A program made the translations under genes and the position numbers. From Tropicimonas isoalkanivorans (GTDB lineage Bacteria > Pseudomonadota > Alphaproteobacteria > Rhodobacterales > Rhodobacteraceae): a DNA stretch of 64,000 nt. The notes beneath the pieces are model-generated. The model did no database searches. It saw nothing but the letters and a program-made list of their open reading frames with translations, and was not told the origin of the DNA. The stretch covers positions 62,001 to 126,000 of the forward strand of contig NZ_FOLG01000002.1 of the NCBI RefSeq assembly GCF_900112335.1. Reading direction: 5' to 3'. Positions 51,641 through 59,669 of this stretch are shown here, one piece after another. Position 1 is the first letter of the stretch; the number at the start of each line of letters is the position of its first letter.

Positions 51641-51952
51641 TCAGTCGTCGATATCTTCGATCCAGGTCTTGGCGGCCACAGCGCGGGGTAGGCCAAGCGG
51701 TCCGATGGCCAGCATGGCCACCTGAATGATTGCAGCGACTTCGATCCCGTCGACCTTCGCCCGTCGGGTGTGGGAATGCACCGCCCCCTCAGAACCAACG
51801 CCGATCGCAAGTGCGAGCTTGACGAGCCGTTTTTCCCGATCGGTCAGCGGCCCGCAATCGGCTGTTGCCTTGCCGAGGGCCGAATAGGCCTTCCAGATAT
51901 CGGGATGCTCATCGGCGAGGTCGCCGGCAGCACCGGGCATGGGTCTGGTCAT
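51641..51952 (-). CDS. Carboxymuconolactone decarboxylase/AhpD-like small protein
   Basis: A 103-residue protein. The start (MTRPMPGAAGDLADEHPDI) has AAGGAGA upstream. The core (EKRLVKLALAIGVGSEGAVHSHTRRAKVDG, about 44-73) is the CMD-family helix pair; the Glu-x3-His-x-His pattern is present but the AhpD CxxC is not, so a peroxidase function is unlikely. It is the last gene in the minus-strand series cld-A-B-D-C-mrp, 280 bases after mrp; that gap (51953-52231) shows no gene. Confidence 0.75.
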   Translation of the reverse strand: MTRPMPGAAGDLADEHPDIWKAYSALGKATADCGPLTDREKRLVKLALAIGVGSEGAVHSHTRRAKVDGIEVAAIIQVAMLAIGPLGLPRAVAAKTWIEDIDD

Positions 51953-52231
51953 CTTGGTCTCCTTCACATTTACGGTTTGTCGATCAAAGGCTGGGCTACT
52001 CGATATTCCGCAAAAACTTGAACGCCCGGCAGAGGTTACCTGGCTGATCTCGAGGAAAGAGGCAAGGCGTCCCGTGTCGTGGGGCACATCGAAAGCGGCA
52101 TCGACCCCAACTTATGCACTACCAGTTTCGCGTCTCATTCGAGCGCGGCAAGCGCGCGAGCCTACTCGCAGGGGACGGTCGCGCCGGTGACGGCGAAGCT
52201 CAACATCAACGGTGGGAAAGCGGGCTCGCGA

Positions 52232-53293
52232 TCATGCTACGCCCATGCCTATGAGATCGCGTGCAACCTGCTGGAAGACCTGCGCCTGCGGGCTGTCAGG
52301 CTTTGTAACCACGATGGGCGCGCCGCGGTCTGAGGCGAGCCGGATGTCGAGATGAAGCGGGATTTCCGCCAGCAGCGGTACGCCTAGCCCCTCAGCCTCG
52401 GTCTTGACGCCACCGTGGCCGAAGATATGTTCTTCTTGCCCGCAGTTAGAGCAGACATGCGCGCTCATGTTCTCGATCATGCCCAGCACCGGCACATCCA
52501 ACTGGTTGAACATCTCGATCGCCCTGCGCGCATCCAGAAGCGCCACGTCTTGCGGCGTCGAGACAATGATTGCGCCGTCCAACTTGGCTTTCTCAGTCAG
52601 CGACATCGACACGTCGCCGGTGCCCGGCGGTAGATCGACAATCAGGCAATCGAGCGCGCCCCACTGCACATCCATTAACATCTGTTGCAGCCCGCCCACC
52701 AGTCTCGAGCCACGCCAGAGCAACGCCTGATTTTCGTTTGCCAAGAGGCCGATGGACATCATGACGACGTCGTGATTGTGCACAGGGAGAAGGATCTTGC
52801 CGTCGGGGCTAGTGGGGCGATCCGATACACCCAACATCCGGGGCTGCGAGGGACCATGGACATCGGCATCGAGAAGGCCCACCCGGCGCCCCTTGGCGGC
52901 GAGCGCGCAGGCGAGATTTGCCGAGACAGTGGATTTGCCCACCCCGCCCTTGCCAGAGGCCACGGCGATGATGTGGTCGATGCCGGGCACGCGCTGCGGC
53001 CCCTCGGGTACAACCTTGGGCTTGGGCTTGAGTTCGGGCATCTCCATTGCCGAATGCGCGGTCAGCACCGCCGAGACGCGCTCCGCACCCGTCGCTTTCG
53101 CTGCCGCCTCGGCGGCTTCGCGGACCGCCTCGTAGACCTTGACCTTGGAGGGATCGATATCGAGCACGAAGCTAACTGCCCCGCCATCGACGGTTAGCGC
53201 CCGAACCACGCCAGCGGCAACGATATTGGACCCACTCACCGGGTCGGTGACCCGAGTCAGCGCCTTTAGAACGCCCTCGCGTGTTGTTGTCAA
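52232..53293 (-). CDS. mrp: Mrp/ApbC/NBP35-type iron-sulfur cluster carrier ATPase
   Basis: A 353-residue protein with an N-terminal DUF59-like domain (about 1-85), the deviant Walker A GKGGVGKST (114-122), the DLPPGTGD motif and the C-terminal CSNC cluster motif (about 282-285). It carries [4Fe-4S] clusters to target enzymes. The apparent start is TTG (AGGGGG ten bases upstream). Its position after a cluster-rich reductase operon suggests it supplies the iron-sulfur clusters of those subunits; it could also be an ordinary chromosomal gene captured by the island. Confidence 0.88.
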   Translation of the reverse strand: MTTTREGVLKALTRVTDPVSGSNIVAAGVVRALTVDGGAVSFVLDIDPSKVKVYEAVREAAEAAAKATGAERVSAVLTAHSAMEMPELKPKPKVVPEGPQRVPGIDHIIAVASGKGGVGKSTVSANLACALAAKGRRVGLLDADVHGPSQPRMLGVSDRPTSPDGKILLPVHNHDVVMMSIGLLANENQALLWRGSRLVGGLQQMLMDVQWGALDCLIVDLPPGTGDVSMSLTEKAKLDGAIIVSTPQDVALLDARRAIEMFNQLDVPVLGMIENMSAHVCSNCGQEEHIFGHGGVKTEAEGLGVPLLAEIPLHLDIRLASDRGAPIVVTKPDSPQAQVFQQVARDLIGMGVA

Positions 53294-53416
53294 TTCAACT
53301 CTACCCCCTGATCGTTCCGGTCACCATATCCACCACGCCGTGTCATCAACACTGTCGACATCTCCACGCCGTGAACACCATGCCTGCACACTATATGATC
53401 GGTAACGAGTGTCCGG

Positions 53417-53884
53417 CTATTCGATGAGGGGTGGTGCTACCTCGGGAAGAATCTTGAGATACTCAAGAACACTTTCAATATCAGATCGAGCCAAAATATA
53501 CTTGAACTGTGGCATGATGATTAATGGTGGCTCCAGTCTGTTAAGGCCTTCGCTGATTTCCTCAATTATCTCCTCGTCACGACCTTCAATAATATATCCG
53601 TCTGAAAGATCCGGAATGTACTGGTATTCTCCAAAGCTTGAGACCCTAGGCCCATCGCCCCGACCAAACAACCCATGACAAACTGCACAATTCTCTGAAT
53701 AAATCAGGCGTCCATTTTCGGCTGACACTTCAGTCATTGACGTGAAGAATGGCATAGCTACCGGACTTGACACCGACAGAAACGAGTCCGCTGCCTCATC
53801 AGATTTTTCCTGAGAAATCACTGATGTCGGGATCAGCATGGCGCCGACCATGAGTAGTCGAATAAACGATATGTGGGTTACCAT
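53417..53884 (-). CDS. Periplasmic monoheme cytochrome c of the (per)chlorate operon
   Basis: A 155-residue class I type cytochrome. An N-terminal hydrophobic signal (about 2-24, cleaved near SVISQ) precedes a single heme site CAVCH (residues 67-71 if counted from the GTG one codon upstream) and a possible Met ligand in LIIMPQF (about 125). The ATG overlaps the chaperone stop (TGATG) with GGAGG eight bases before. In this slot chlorate reductases carry a heme b gamma subunit and perchlorate reductases a multiheme cytochrome; here a monoheme cytochrome takes the place, presumably passing electrons to the beta subunit. Confidence 0.85.
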   Translation of the reverse strand: MVTHISFIRLLMVGAMLIPTSVISQEKSDEAADSFLSVSSPVAMPFFTSMTEVSAENGRLIYSENCAVCHGLFGRGDGPRVSSFGEYQYIPDLSDGYIIEGRDEEIIEEISEGLNRLEPPLIIMPQFKYILARSDIESVLEYLKILPEVAPPLIE

Positions 53885-54603
53885 CACGAATCCTCCAGGC
53901 TTCCGTTGAACTCTAAGGCAATCTCAGTAAATTCACCACTATGGTGAACGACAAAATGCCGAATCGCACCAACCAGATCCGAGTAAATGTTGTCTGGCTC
54001 GGCTTTTTCTGCGATCAAAGCCATCTGCGTCACGAAAGGAACGACAAAGCGTGCAAGAAAATGCGCCTGTTTGTCCCTCCAAAACTTCACGATCTCCTCT
54101 TCCCTATCTTGCAAGCTCTCGCTCTCCCGAAAGCTCAGGTATTGAAGAAACTCGAGCTCGACGCCGAGGTGGTCGGGAAGTTCCTCGTGCTTATCTGACA
54201 ACGTCATACCAGATTCTTGGTACGCTTCCTTAACCGCCGCCATTTCTTCGAGACGTTTAGTTTCATCGACTGTAAAAAGCGACCCATAGGGTGGGCAAGG
54301 AATAATCGGGTAGTTACTCGAAAAAAGCTTGATGTAATCTCCTTCGATCCTTTGGATGGAAGATTCTCGAATATTCTTGAAAAATCGGTCGAAACATTTA
54401 AACATCCCTTCATCAAAAGCAGACGGTAGATCAAGCTTACCCAGAGTCTGATGTAAGGACCTTTCTACGAATTCCTGTCTAAAATATTCAATTCCTTTTT
54501 CAGCAGGGTGGCCAAACGCCAGCTCCAGGAAGCTGTAGATTTGACCCCTTGCCATTGCAACTTCGGAACCGTGCGACACGGCCCTTTTGACCATTTCAGT
54601 CAT
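53884..54603 (-). CDS. TorD/NarJ-like molybdoenzyme assembly chaperone
   Basis: A 239-residue helical cytoplasmic chaperone of the TorD/DmsD/NarJ group. Markers are ARGQIYSFLELAFGHPAEKG near the N-terminus and YIKLFSSNYPIIPCPPYGSL at about 90-108. It would bind the Tat signal and insert the molybdenum cofactor into the alpha subunit before export. It starts 32 bases after the beta subunit gene, the A-B-D order of type II DMSO-reductase operons (clr, ser, ddh). Confidence 0.88.
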   Translation of the reverse strand: MTEMVKRAVSHGSEVAMARGQIYSFLELAFGHPAEKGIEYFRQEFVERSLHQTLGKLDLPSAFDEGMFKCFDRFFKNIRESSIQRIEGDYIKLFSSNYPIIPCPPYGSLFTVDETKRLEEMAAVKEAYQESGMTLSDKHEELPDHLGVELEFLQYLSFRESESLQDREEEIVKFWRDKQAHFLARFVVPFVTQMALIAEKAEPDNIYSDLVGAIRHFVVHHSGEFTEIALEFNGSLEDS

Positions 54604-54635
54604 AACACTGTTATCCTTGTCTTTGAGGCACGAGT

Positions 54636-55505
54636 TCAGAGATCTTTCATCTTAATCTCGTCAGGAACGGGGTTCGGCTCCTGGATAAAACCCTGCATTG
54701 CATATCCAAAATACTTCTCCACCTCTTCAGGCGGAATGTTCCTAGGAGGGACATACCAGACGGACGGAATAGTTCCGAAATCCGGCCGATACTGACGCCG
54801 TTCCCCTTTGCTTATAGTGCGATGGGTCGCTCCGAGGCCTACTTCGGGATCGTAGGGTTGCACACCAAGAGACGGATCGCGTATCAGTTTCGAAATTGCG
54901 CTATCCGGATCCATCAAATTTCCGAAAATTCGAATCTTACCGGTACAGCTCTTGACGCATTGCGGCTCTTGACCCTTTTCCAAGAGCGGGAAACAGAACA
55001 CACACTTCTCTGACTTCCCCGTAGTTGCGTTGTAGTAAATCTTGTCGTACGGGCAAGCCTTCACGCAGTACTGGAAGCCTTTGCAGTCGTCCTGGTCAAT
55101 CAACACGATCCCATCATCGTTCTTGTATATGGACCGTGTAGGACAGGCCGGTAGGCAAGCTGGATTGGCGCAATGGTTGCAGGGCCTTGCCAAGTAAAAC
55201 TGCCACAGATCCGGACCATTGCCTTTGGGCGTATCCTGATACAGATTTGAAAACCGATAATCATATTCGTCGTGACTGGCGGTTTCCTCACCGTGACGGG
55301 GATATTTTCCGTAAGGCGCGGTCGTGACGCTGTTCCAGAACATATCCTCCTGGCCTGAACCGCTCGTCCAAGTATTCTTGCAGGCCATCGTGCAAGTGTG
55401 GCAGCCAATACACTTATTGATGTCGATCAGCATTCCGTATTGTGCACGATTTCCGTATTTTGGGTTTGGTTGGCCGTAGTATTTTTGCCAAAGTTCTTCG
55501 GACAT
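54636..55505 (-). CDS. Iron-sulfur beta subunit of a type II DMSO-reductase-family (per)chlorate reductase
   Basis: A 289-residue four-cluster ferredoxin subunit. Cysteine groups: C32-C35-C38-C42, C109-C112-C117-C121, C141/C147/C151 and C168-C171-C183-C187. In the third group the second cysteine is replaced by Phe144 (CKGFQYCVKAC), the hallmark of a [3Fe-4S] cluster in NarH-type subunits. No signal peptide, so it should be exported together with the Tat-bearing alpha subunit. AAAGGAAAG precedes the ATG. It carries electrons from the cytochrome to the alpha subunit. Confidence 0.92.
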   Translation of the reverse strand: MSEELWQKYYGQPNPKYGNRAQYGMLIDINKCIGCHTCTMACKNTWTSGSGQEDMFWNSVTTAPYGKYPRHGEETASHDEYDYRFSNLYQDTPKGNGPDLWQFYLARPCNHCANPACLPACPTRSIYKNDDGIVLIDQDDCKGFQYCVKACPYDKIYYNATTGKSEKCVFCFPLLEKGQEPQCVKSCTGKIRIFGNLMDPDSAISKLIRDPSLGVQPYDPEVGLGATHRTISKGERRQYRPDFGTIPSVWYVPPRNIPPEEVEKYFGYAMQGFIQEPNPVPDEIKMKDL

Positions 55506-55530
55506 TTTTCTTTCCTTTCAGTTGCGGAAG

Positions 55531-58077
55531 TTAAGCTTTCTTGACTTCACAAATTTGATCAAAATGCCCGGAAACCGGCCCCCAAACGTTGGGAACGAAA
55601 TAGATTTCGTGGATCGGATTGATATCAACGCGGGAAAGACCGTTCCAATGACCCTCTCGGATTTGTTGCCGTTGCCATCCGAAATAGATCAGCACAGCAC
55701 CTGGCGGGACAGCATCGCGAACTTTCACTTTCGCCTTGATGTACCCATGTTGATTGTACGCAATAGCATACTTACCCGCTACTAGGTCACGCTTCGCAGC
55801 TTCCTCGCGGTTAATTTCAATCAAAGGTTCGCCGATATCATCTAGTTTAAGGAGAATATCCGTCGTTCTCCAAGACGAGTGAACGCTCCACCGTGTATGC
55901 CTGGCGTGGTAGACAAGCGGATAAGCCTGCATATTCGGGTTGCGTTCCTTTTTTGCCTCACTCCAAACTTTTGAAGTTCCATAGGGTGATGCGACGTGCG
56001 GTTCCTTATGAATAGGCAATTGTTCACCGTATTCAATAAACCTGTCTTCATCCTTATAGAGCTCTTGTCGCCCCGAGGCCGTTGCAAACTTCTTCTTGCC
56101 TTCGACCTCCTCGGTGAAGGGCGCGATTGGATCGGTCGGCAGATTTACCTTGATGACACGTTCCTTCTTCAGTCGTTCCAGCGTAATGCCTTCCACTCGC
56201 GGACCACCAGTCTTCAACAGGAGGTCTGCGGCTTGCTCAGGCTTATTGAATTCGAAGATGTCGCCAGTGCCCAATCGTTTGCAAAGCTCGTAGTAGATTT
56301 CAATGTCAGGCTTGGCGTCATAGATCCGCGGTAGAGCTCCTTCGTGCATCTGGATGTATGGGTGAGCAGGCGTCGTACAGATGTCCATCGGCAGCTCGTA
56401 CCAGCTTACGACGGGCAGTACGACATCCGCGAGTTGCGCGGTACTGCTCATCTGGATTTCCGGGGAAACGATAAATTCGATTTCTTCCTCAAGTGTCTTC
56501 GCCAGCTGGGCTTGGTCCGAGGCTTGGCCAAAGAGATTGCCGCCGGCCGCATAGATACACCGAACCTGGCGCCATAGCTTTTCCTTATCAGCCATGGTTT
56601 CTGTTGGCCCGTTCACGACGTATGCCGTGTCGAGCGGAACTGGGCGATAACGTTCGGACCCGTCCTCATTTTTCTTCGGGAAGAAATAATCGGTCGGATT
56701 GAGACGCATCCGGTACTGACCAGCCCAAGGGCTGACGCCCCCGCCCTGTTTTCCGACGTTACCGGTCATGCATCCCAAGGCAATCACGGCTCTCCCCATC
56801 AAATCTCCGTGGTACCAATGGTTAATGCCAGTGCCGGACCAGATGCTCGCCGGATCTGCAGATGCATACTCCACCGCAATCCGTTCAATAACGTCAACTG
56901 GGACGCCGGTAATCTCGGAGACCGTTTCCGGATCGTGTTCATCAAGAGTTTTGAGGAACAGCGTATGGGAAGTGGAGCAGGTGATCGTTTCACCATTCGC
57001 GAGGTTGACCGACCAGCTACCCGTGAGCGGCGGTTCGTCGCTGAAATACACGTCGGGAACGGGCGTCTCAGTTTTTGAGTCATACACCATGAAGGTTTTC
57101 GGATCGCCGTCGGGATCCACATCAGAGGCCTTGAGGTACTTGCTGTTATCCTCTCGGATGAGAAGCGGGCCGCTTGTCGTACGGCGGAGGTGCGCCTCGT
57201 CTGCAAGTCCTTTTTTCACAACGACATGACACAGGCCGAGCGCCAGGGCCGCGTCTGTTCCTGGCCGAATTTTAACCCACTCGTCAACACCGCTGGCCGT
57301 GGGGTCAAAGTAGGGAGCGATATAGACTAGTTTCACCCCCTTCGCTCTGACATCCGTGAAAAAATGCGCATCAGGCATCCGGGTTTGGAATATATCAGAG
57401 CCCCAGATAATCGCATATTTCGTATTAAGCACATCTCGGAATTCATGCTCTTCGGTCTGGACGTTCCACGTTATCGGATGCGCCAGGGGAAGATCACCGT
57501 ACCAGTTGTAGAATGTGCCAATACCGAAGCCGTTCACCGACGCGAATCGAAAGCCGCCGCCCTGTTTTACAAGCCCGGTAGCGGGAACAGGAGGATAAAT
57601 CCAAACTGTATTTTTACCGTATTTTTCGGAAATCCGTTTCATTTCGGATGCAACGTAGTCGAGTGCTTCGTCCCAGCTGAGCCGTTCCCATAAGCCAGCA
57701 CCGCGTGCACCTACGCGCCTCATCGGGTACTTGATCCGGTCTGCTGCATACACCCGGCGGACATAGGTCTGACCCTTCATACACCCACGCGGGTTATATT
57801 CGTCGTCTGGGTAATCGAGCGGTTGTTCCACTCGTTGAACGATCCCGTCCTTCACAAAAACATTCCAGCCGCAGGAACCCGTGCAGTTTGGCATATTGAC
57901 GGCGCGGAATTTCGTCTCCCCAAGGAACCTGTCTCGCATCTGTTGTTCCCATGGGCGCGCTTCGGTTTGGACCAACGCCGCTAATGCGGCGCTGGTTTGG
58001 CCGAAAGGATTCACCGAGGCACCCACAAGCGCAGCCAAACTACCCTTGAAAAAACTACGTCTGGTTGAAGTGGTCAT
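55531..58077 (-). CDS. Molybdopterin alpha subunit, type II DMSO-reductase family; probable chlorate or perchlorate reductase
   Basis: An 848-residue bis-MGD oxidoreductase. Twin-arginine signal TRRSFFKG at the N-terminus. FS0 cluster cysteines are Cys65, Cys69 and Cys99 (NCTGSCGWNVFVKDG, PRGCMKG); where NarG has the cluster His this protein has Asn61. The molybdenum ligand is Asp195 in TFYNWYGDLP, placing it in the Asp-ligated type II group with NarG, PcrA, ClrA, SerA and DdhA. Neighbours cld, beta, TorD-like and cytochrome c make (per)chlorate reduction to chlorite in the periplasm the likely reaction. AGGAG precedes the ATG; gap to cld is 36 bases. Chlorate versus perchlorate specificity cannot be decided here. 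Confidence 0.88.
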   Translation of the reverse strand: MTTSTRRSFFKGSLAALVGASVNPFGQTSAALAALVQTEARPWEQQMRDRFLGETKFRAVNMPNCTGSCGWNVFVKDGIVQRVEQPLDYPDDEYNPRGCMKGQTYVRRVYAADRIKYPMRRVGARGAGLWERLSWDEALDYVASEMKRISEKYGKNTVWIYPPVPATGLVKQGGGFRFASVNGFGIGTFYNWYGDLPLAHPITWNVQTEEHEFRDVLNTKYAIIWGSDIFQTRMPDAHFFTDVRAKGVKLVYIAPYFDPTASGVDEWVKIRPGTDAALALGLCHVVVKKGLADEAHLRRTTSGPLLIREDNSKYLKASDVDPDGDPKTFMVYDSKTETPVPDVYFSDEPPLTGSWSVNLANGETITCSTSHTLFLKTLDEHDPETVSEITGVPVDVIERIAVEYASADPASIWSGTGINHWYHGDLMGRAVIALGCMTGNVGKQGGGVSPWAGQYRMRLNPTDYFFPKKNEDGSERYRPVPLDTAYVVNGPTETMADKEKLWRQVRCIYAAGGNLFGQASDQAQLAKTLEEEIEFIVSPEIQMSSTAQLADVVLPVVSWYELPMDICTTPAHPYIQMHEGALPRIYDAKPDIEIYYELCKRLGTGDIFEFNKPEQAADLLLKTGGPRVEGITLERLKKERVIKVNLPTDPIAPFTEEVEGKKKFATASGRQELYKDEDRFIEYGEQLPIHKEPHVASPYGTSKVWSEAKKERNPNMQAYPLVYHARHTRWSVHSSWRTTDILLKLDDIGEPLIEINREEAAKRDLVAGKYAIAYNQHGYIKAKVKVRDAVPPGAVLIYFGWQRQQIREGHWNGLSRVDINPIHEIYFVPNVWGPVSGHFDQICEVKKA

Positions 58078-58113
58078 CTTCTTCTCCTATCCGTGCTTGC
58101 GAGCATCGGTGCG

Positions 58114-58989
58114 TTACTTCAATGCCGAAAGTGTTGCCACCACGTTTTCAATCGGCTGGATGGTTGAAAGGATGGTCGGTTCACCCCACTGTTCATGGTA
58201 CAAATTTTCCGGAACCTCCATCAAAGACACCGCCAAGTTGTTGAACGCATTGAGATCAGCGGTCTCAAAATAGGTAATGAAATCGACATCGTCCAAACCG
58301 GTCGAATGATAAAGCTTGCGCTTGACGTTCACGAGGAACTCAAGCGTCGGTGCCGTGTGGACTTCCATGTGCGAAAGGCGTTCTTCGTGGCTCATGTTCC
58401 ACCATTCTGCATCTTTCTCGATCGGAACGACAATCGAGTATTTCGGCTCCTCATCTGAGTACGAAGCAGAAGACAAGGCGGCGTTCATGTCTGGCGAATC
58501 TTCTTTCGTGACATAGTTCAGGGGTTTTGTGATGCCGGTTAGAGTTTCGGTAACTTCCGTGTGCATCCCAAACCGAGTTTCCAGGAAATCGGTCATGAAA
58601 TTTTGAGCCGCTTCGAGATCATAGGCATGGACACGAAGCATGAAGTCGCTCTCAGAGCTAAGCCCCCTCGTCAGATAGGCGTCAACCCGCACTTTGCTTT
58701 TGTGCGCATCGACAACGGCGAGCACTTCTTCAACCCCGCCGCGCCGCTCGGCCGATGCCCTTTGGTAGTAGTCCGGATTGACTTTGTATGTGGCGAAAAC
58801 GCCAATAACGCCAGCATCCTTTAGGATTTTCGCGTGGTCAATATCCATCGCCATTTCGGCATCTGCATTCGCCTGTTGTGCATAGACCATCGTGCCGGAC
58901 ATCGGTCCCGCCGCCACGAGCATGGCGGTGGCTGTTACCGTCAACATTTGAGTTGCATATGTCCGACGGTTTCCGTAAAGAATTGGCAT
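58114..58989 (-). CDS. cld: Periplasmic chlorite dismutase
   Basis: A 291-residue heme enzyme that converts chlorite to chloride and O2. The start at 58989 (MPILYGNRRTYATQ) has GGGAGAAGAA upstream; an earlier ATG would extend it by 11 residues. A Sec signal (about 1-37, VYA then QQ) fits periplasmic location. The proximal heme ligand is His211 (MEVHTAPT) and the distal catalytic Arg is Arg224 (VNVKRKLYHSTG); WWNMS and YFETADLNAFNNL also match the long-chain Cld of (per)chlorate respirers. It is the first gene of the operon, which ensures that chlorite is removed as it forms. Confidence 0.95.
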   Translation of the reverse strand: MPILYGNRRTYATQMLTVTATAMLVAAGPMSGTMVYAQQANADAEMAMDIDHAKILKDAGVIGVFATYKVNPDYYQRASAERRGGVEEVLAVVDAHKSKVRVDAYLTRGLSSESDFMLRVHAYDLEAAQNFMTDFLETRFGMHTEVTETLTGITKPLNYVTKEDSPDMNAALSSASYSDEEPKYSIVVPIEKDAEWWNMSHEERLSHMEVHTAPTLEFLVNVKRKLYHSTGLDDVDFITYFETADLNAFNNLAVSLMEVPENLYHEQWGEPTILSTIQPIENVVATLSALK

Positions 58990-59092
58990 GCGTTCTTCTC
59001 CCAAACTTTGTTGCGCAGGCACTCAATGCGATCCTGCATCAGTGGTTTCTGTCGCGTGCGGTCTGCATGCGCAGATTCTGAATTTCCTGGCG

Positions 59093-59106
59093 TTGATTCA
59101 GATCAA
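59093..59106. promoter_or_regulatory. FNR/ANR-type binding site upstream of cld
   Basis: TTGATTCAGATCAA is a perfect match to the FNR consensus TTGAT-N4-ATCAA. Its centre is about 110 bases upstream of the cld ATG on the side expected for the operon promoter. Oxygen-responsive FNR/FnrL control would fit a respiratory reductase. It lies immediately beside the IS5 remnant, so the control region stops exactly at the insertion scar. Confidence 0.8.
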
Positions 59107-59294
59107 GTAGCCTCTGGAAGGACCTGCTTTTTCCGGCCAGCGCGATGCGCTGAAAAAGAAGGTGACGGGGCGCCAACAGTTCTTTGCTGAGGTCGACGCG
59201 ATGGTTCCCTGGAGCCGGCTTCCGGCGCTGATTGCGCCGCACGACCCGGAGGGTGGGCCGCCCACCGATGCCGCTGGAGACAATGCTGCGGGTC
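59107..59294 (+). pseudogene. N-terminal remnant of an IS5-family transposase
   Basis: The plus strand reads KKKVTGRQQFFAEVDAMVPWSRLPALIAPHDP, then after a frameshift near 59250 GRPPMPLETMLRV. This is the conserved start of IS5-family transposases (FLAEMD-x-VVPW-x-L, IEPHYP, GRPP-x-x-LETMLR). The frame is broken by at least one shift and an in-frame stop upstream, and the gene ends abruptly at the junction with the DrmB-like tail. Confidence 0.75.
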
Positions 59295-59423
59295 TGTGCG
59301 GAACACGATCCAAGCAAGGATCAGTCGCTTCACGGCGCAGCGTGTCACGCATGTTCGTTCGTCTCGGAGACTTCATGTGAGCGGGGAAACCGCCATCTCG
59401 ATCGCTCCCTCGTCGTGCCCAGC
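59295..59423 (+). pseudogene. C-terminal tail of a DrmB-like (DISARM, DUF1998) gene
   Basis: The frame reads CAEHDPSKDQSLHGAACHA and goes on through CSFVSETSCERGN to LDRSLVVPS. The HGAACHAC and ETSCE cysteine motifs followed by N-x-x-LDR are, from memory, the zinc-binding end of DrmB-type DUF1998 proteins. It is fused in frame to the IS5 remnant on its left and to a DrmC-like piece on its right, so the rest of the gene is gone. Confidence 0.65.
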
Positions 59424-59537
59424 GTCGGACTCGTCTGGACAGGTCCGACGACACCCTTCGTCGCCACTTGTCGCACAGAGCAAGTGCTTCTAGATCTCAT
59501 CGGTCACGCGCAAAGTGATATCTCTCTCGTTGGCTTT
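59424..59537 (+). pseudogene. Fragment of a DrmC-like (DISARM, phospholipase-D family) gene
   Basis: VGLVWTGPTTPF followed by RTEQVLLDLIGHAQ and DISLVGF resembles the region before the first HKD motif of DrmC proteins (LVWTGP, R-R-TEQ-x-LL-x-LI, L-VSFA). It follows the DrmB tail in the order expected for DISARM, but the DrmC N-terminus is missing, and it ends at 59537 where prophage B begins. About 38 residues remain. Confidence 0.6.
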
Positions 59538-59669
59538 GTACTCCACCACGGGCGGACAGGCGGTCGCGATGCCGGGCTCAGAACCGACCGTCGCGCAGCC
59601 GCTGAGCAAGCTCGTTACGATCGCGAGGGCGGCGAGCCGCTGCTTCCAGCATCTGGCGGTGGACATCAT
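59490..59669 (-). pseudogene. Truncated Rz1-like outer-membrane spanin (prophage B border)
   Basis: The minus strand encodes a lipoprotein signal with lipobox (VTSLLSGC), then GSEPGIATACPPVVEY, typical of Rz1-like spanins of alphaproteobacterial phages. After Tyr (codon ending at 59538) the sequence changes to an unrelated 15-residue tail (KANERDITLRVTDEI) that is read from the DrmC fragment. The native spanin would continue for some 40 residues, so the gene is cut by the junction. It overlaps the Rz gene in another frame, as Rz/Rz1 pairs do. Confidence 0.7.

Noticed and set aside
57480-57520. FY-x4-D next to the molybdenum ligand as proof of perchlorate specificity
   Set aside because: The same residues occur in NarG nitrate reductase (SFYDWYCDLP), so they mark the type II family and not the substrate.
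51211-59294. Active composite transposon carrying the (per)chlorate genes
   Set aside because: The flanking elements belong to different IS families and are short fragments; no intact transposase or matching terminal repeats were seen.
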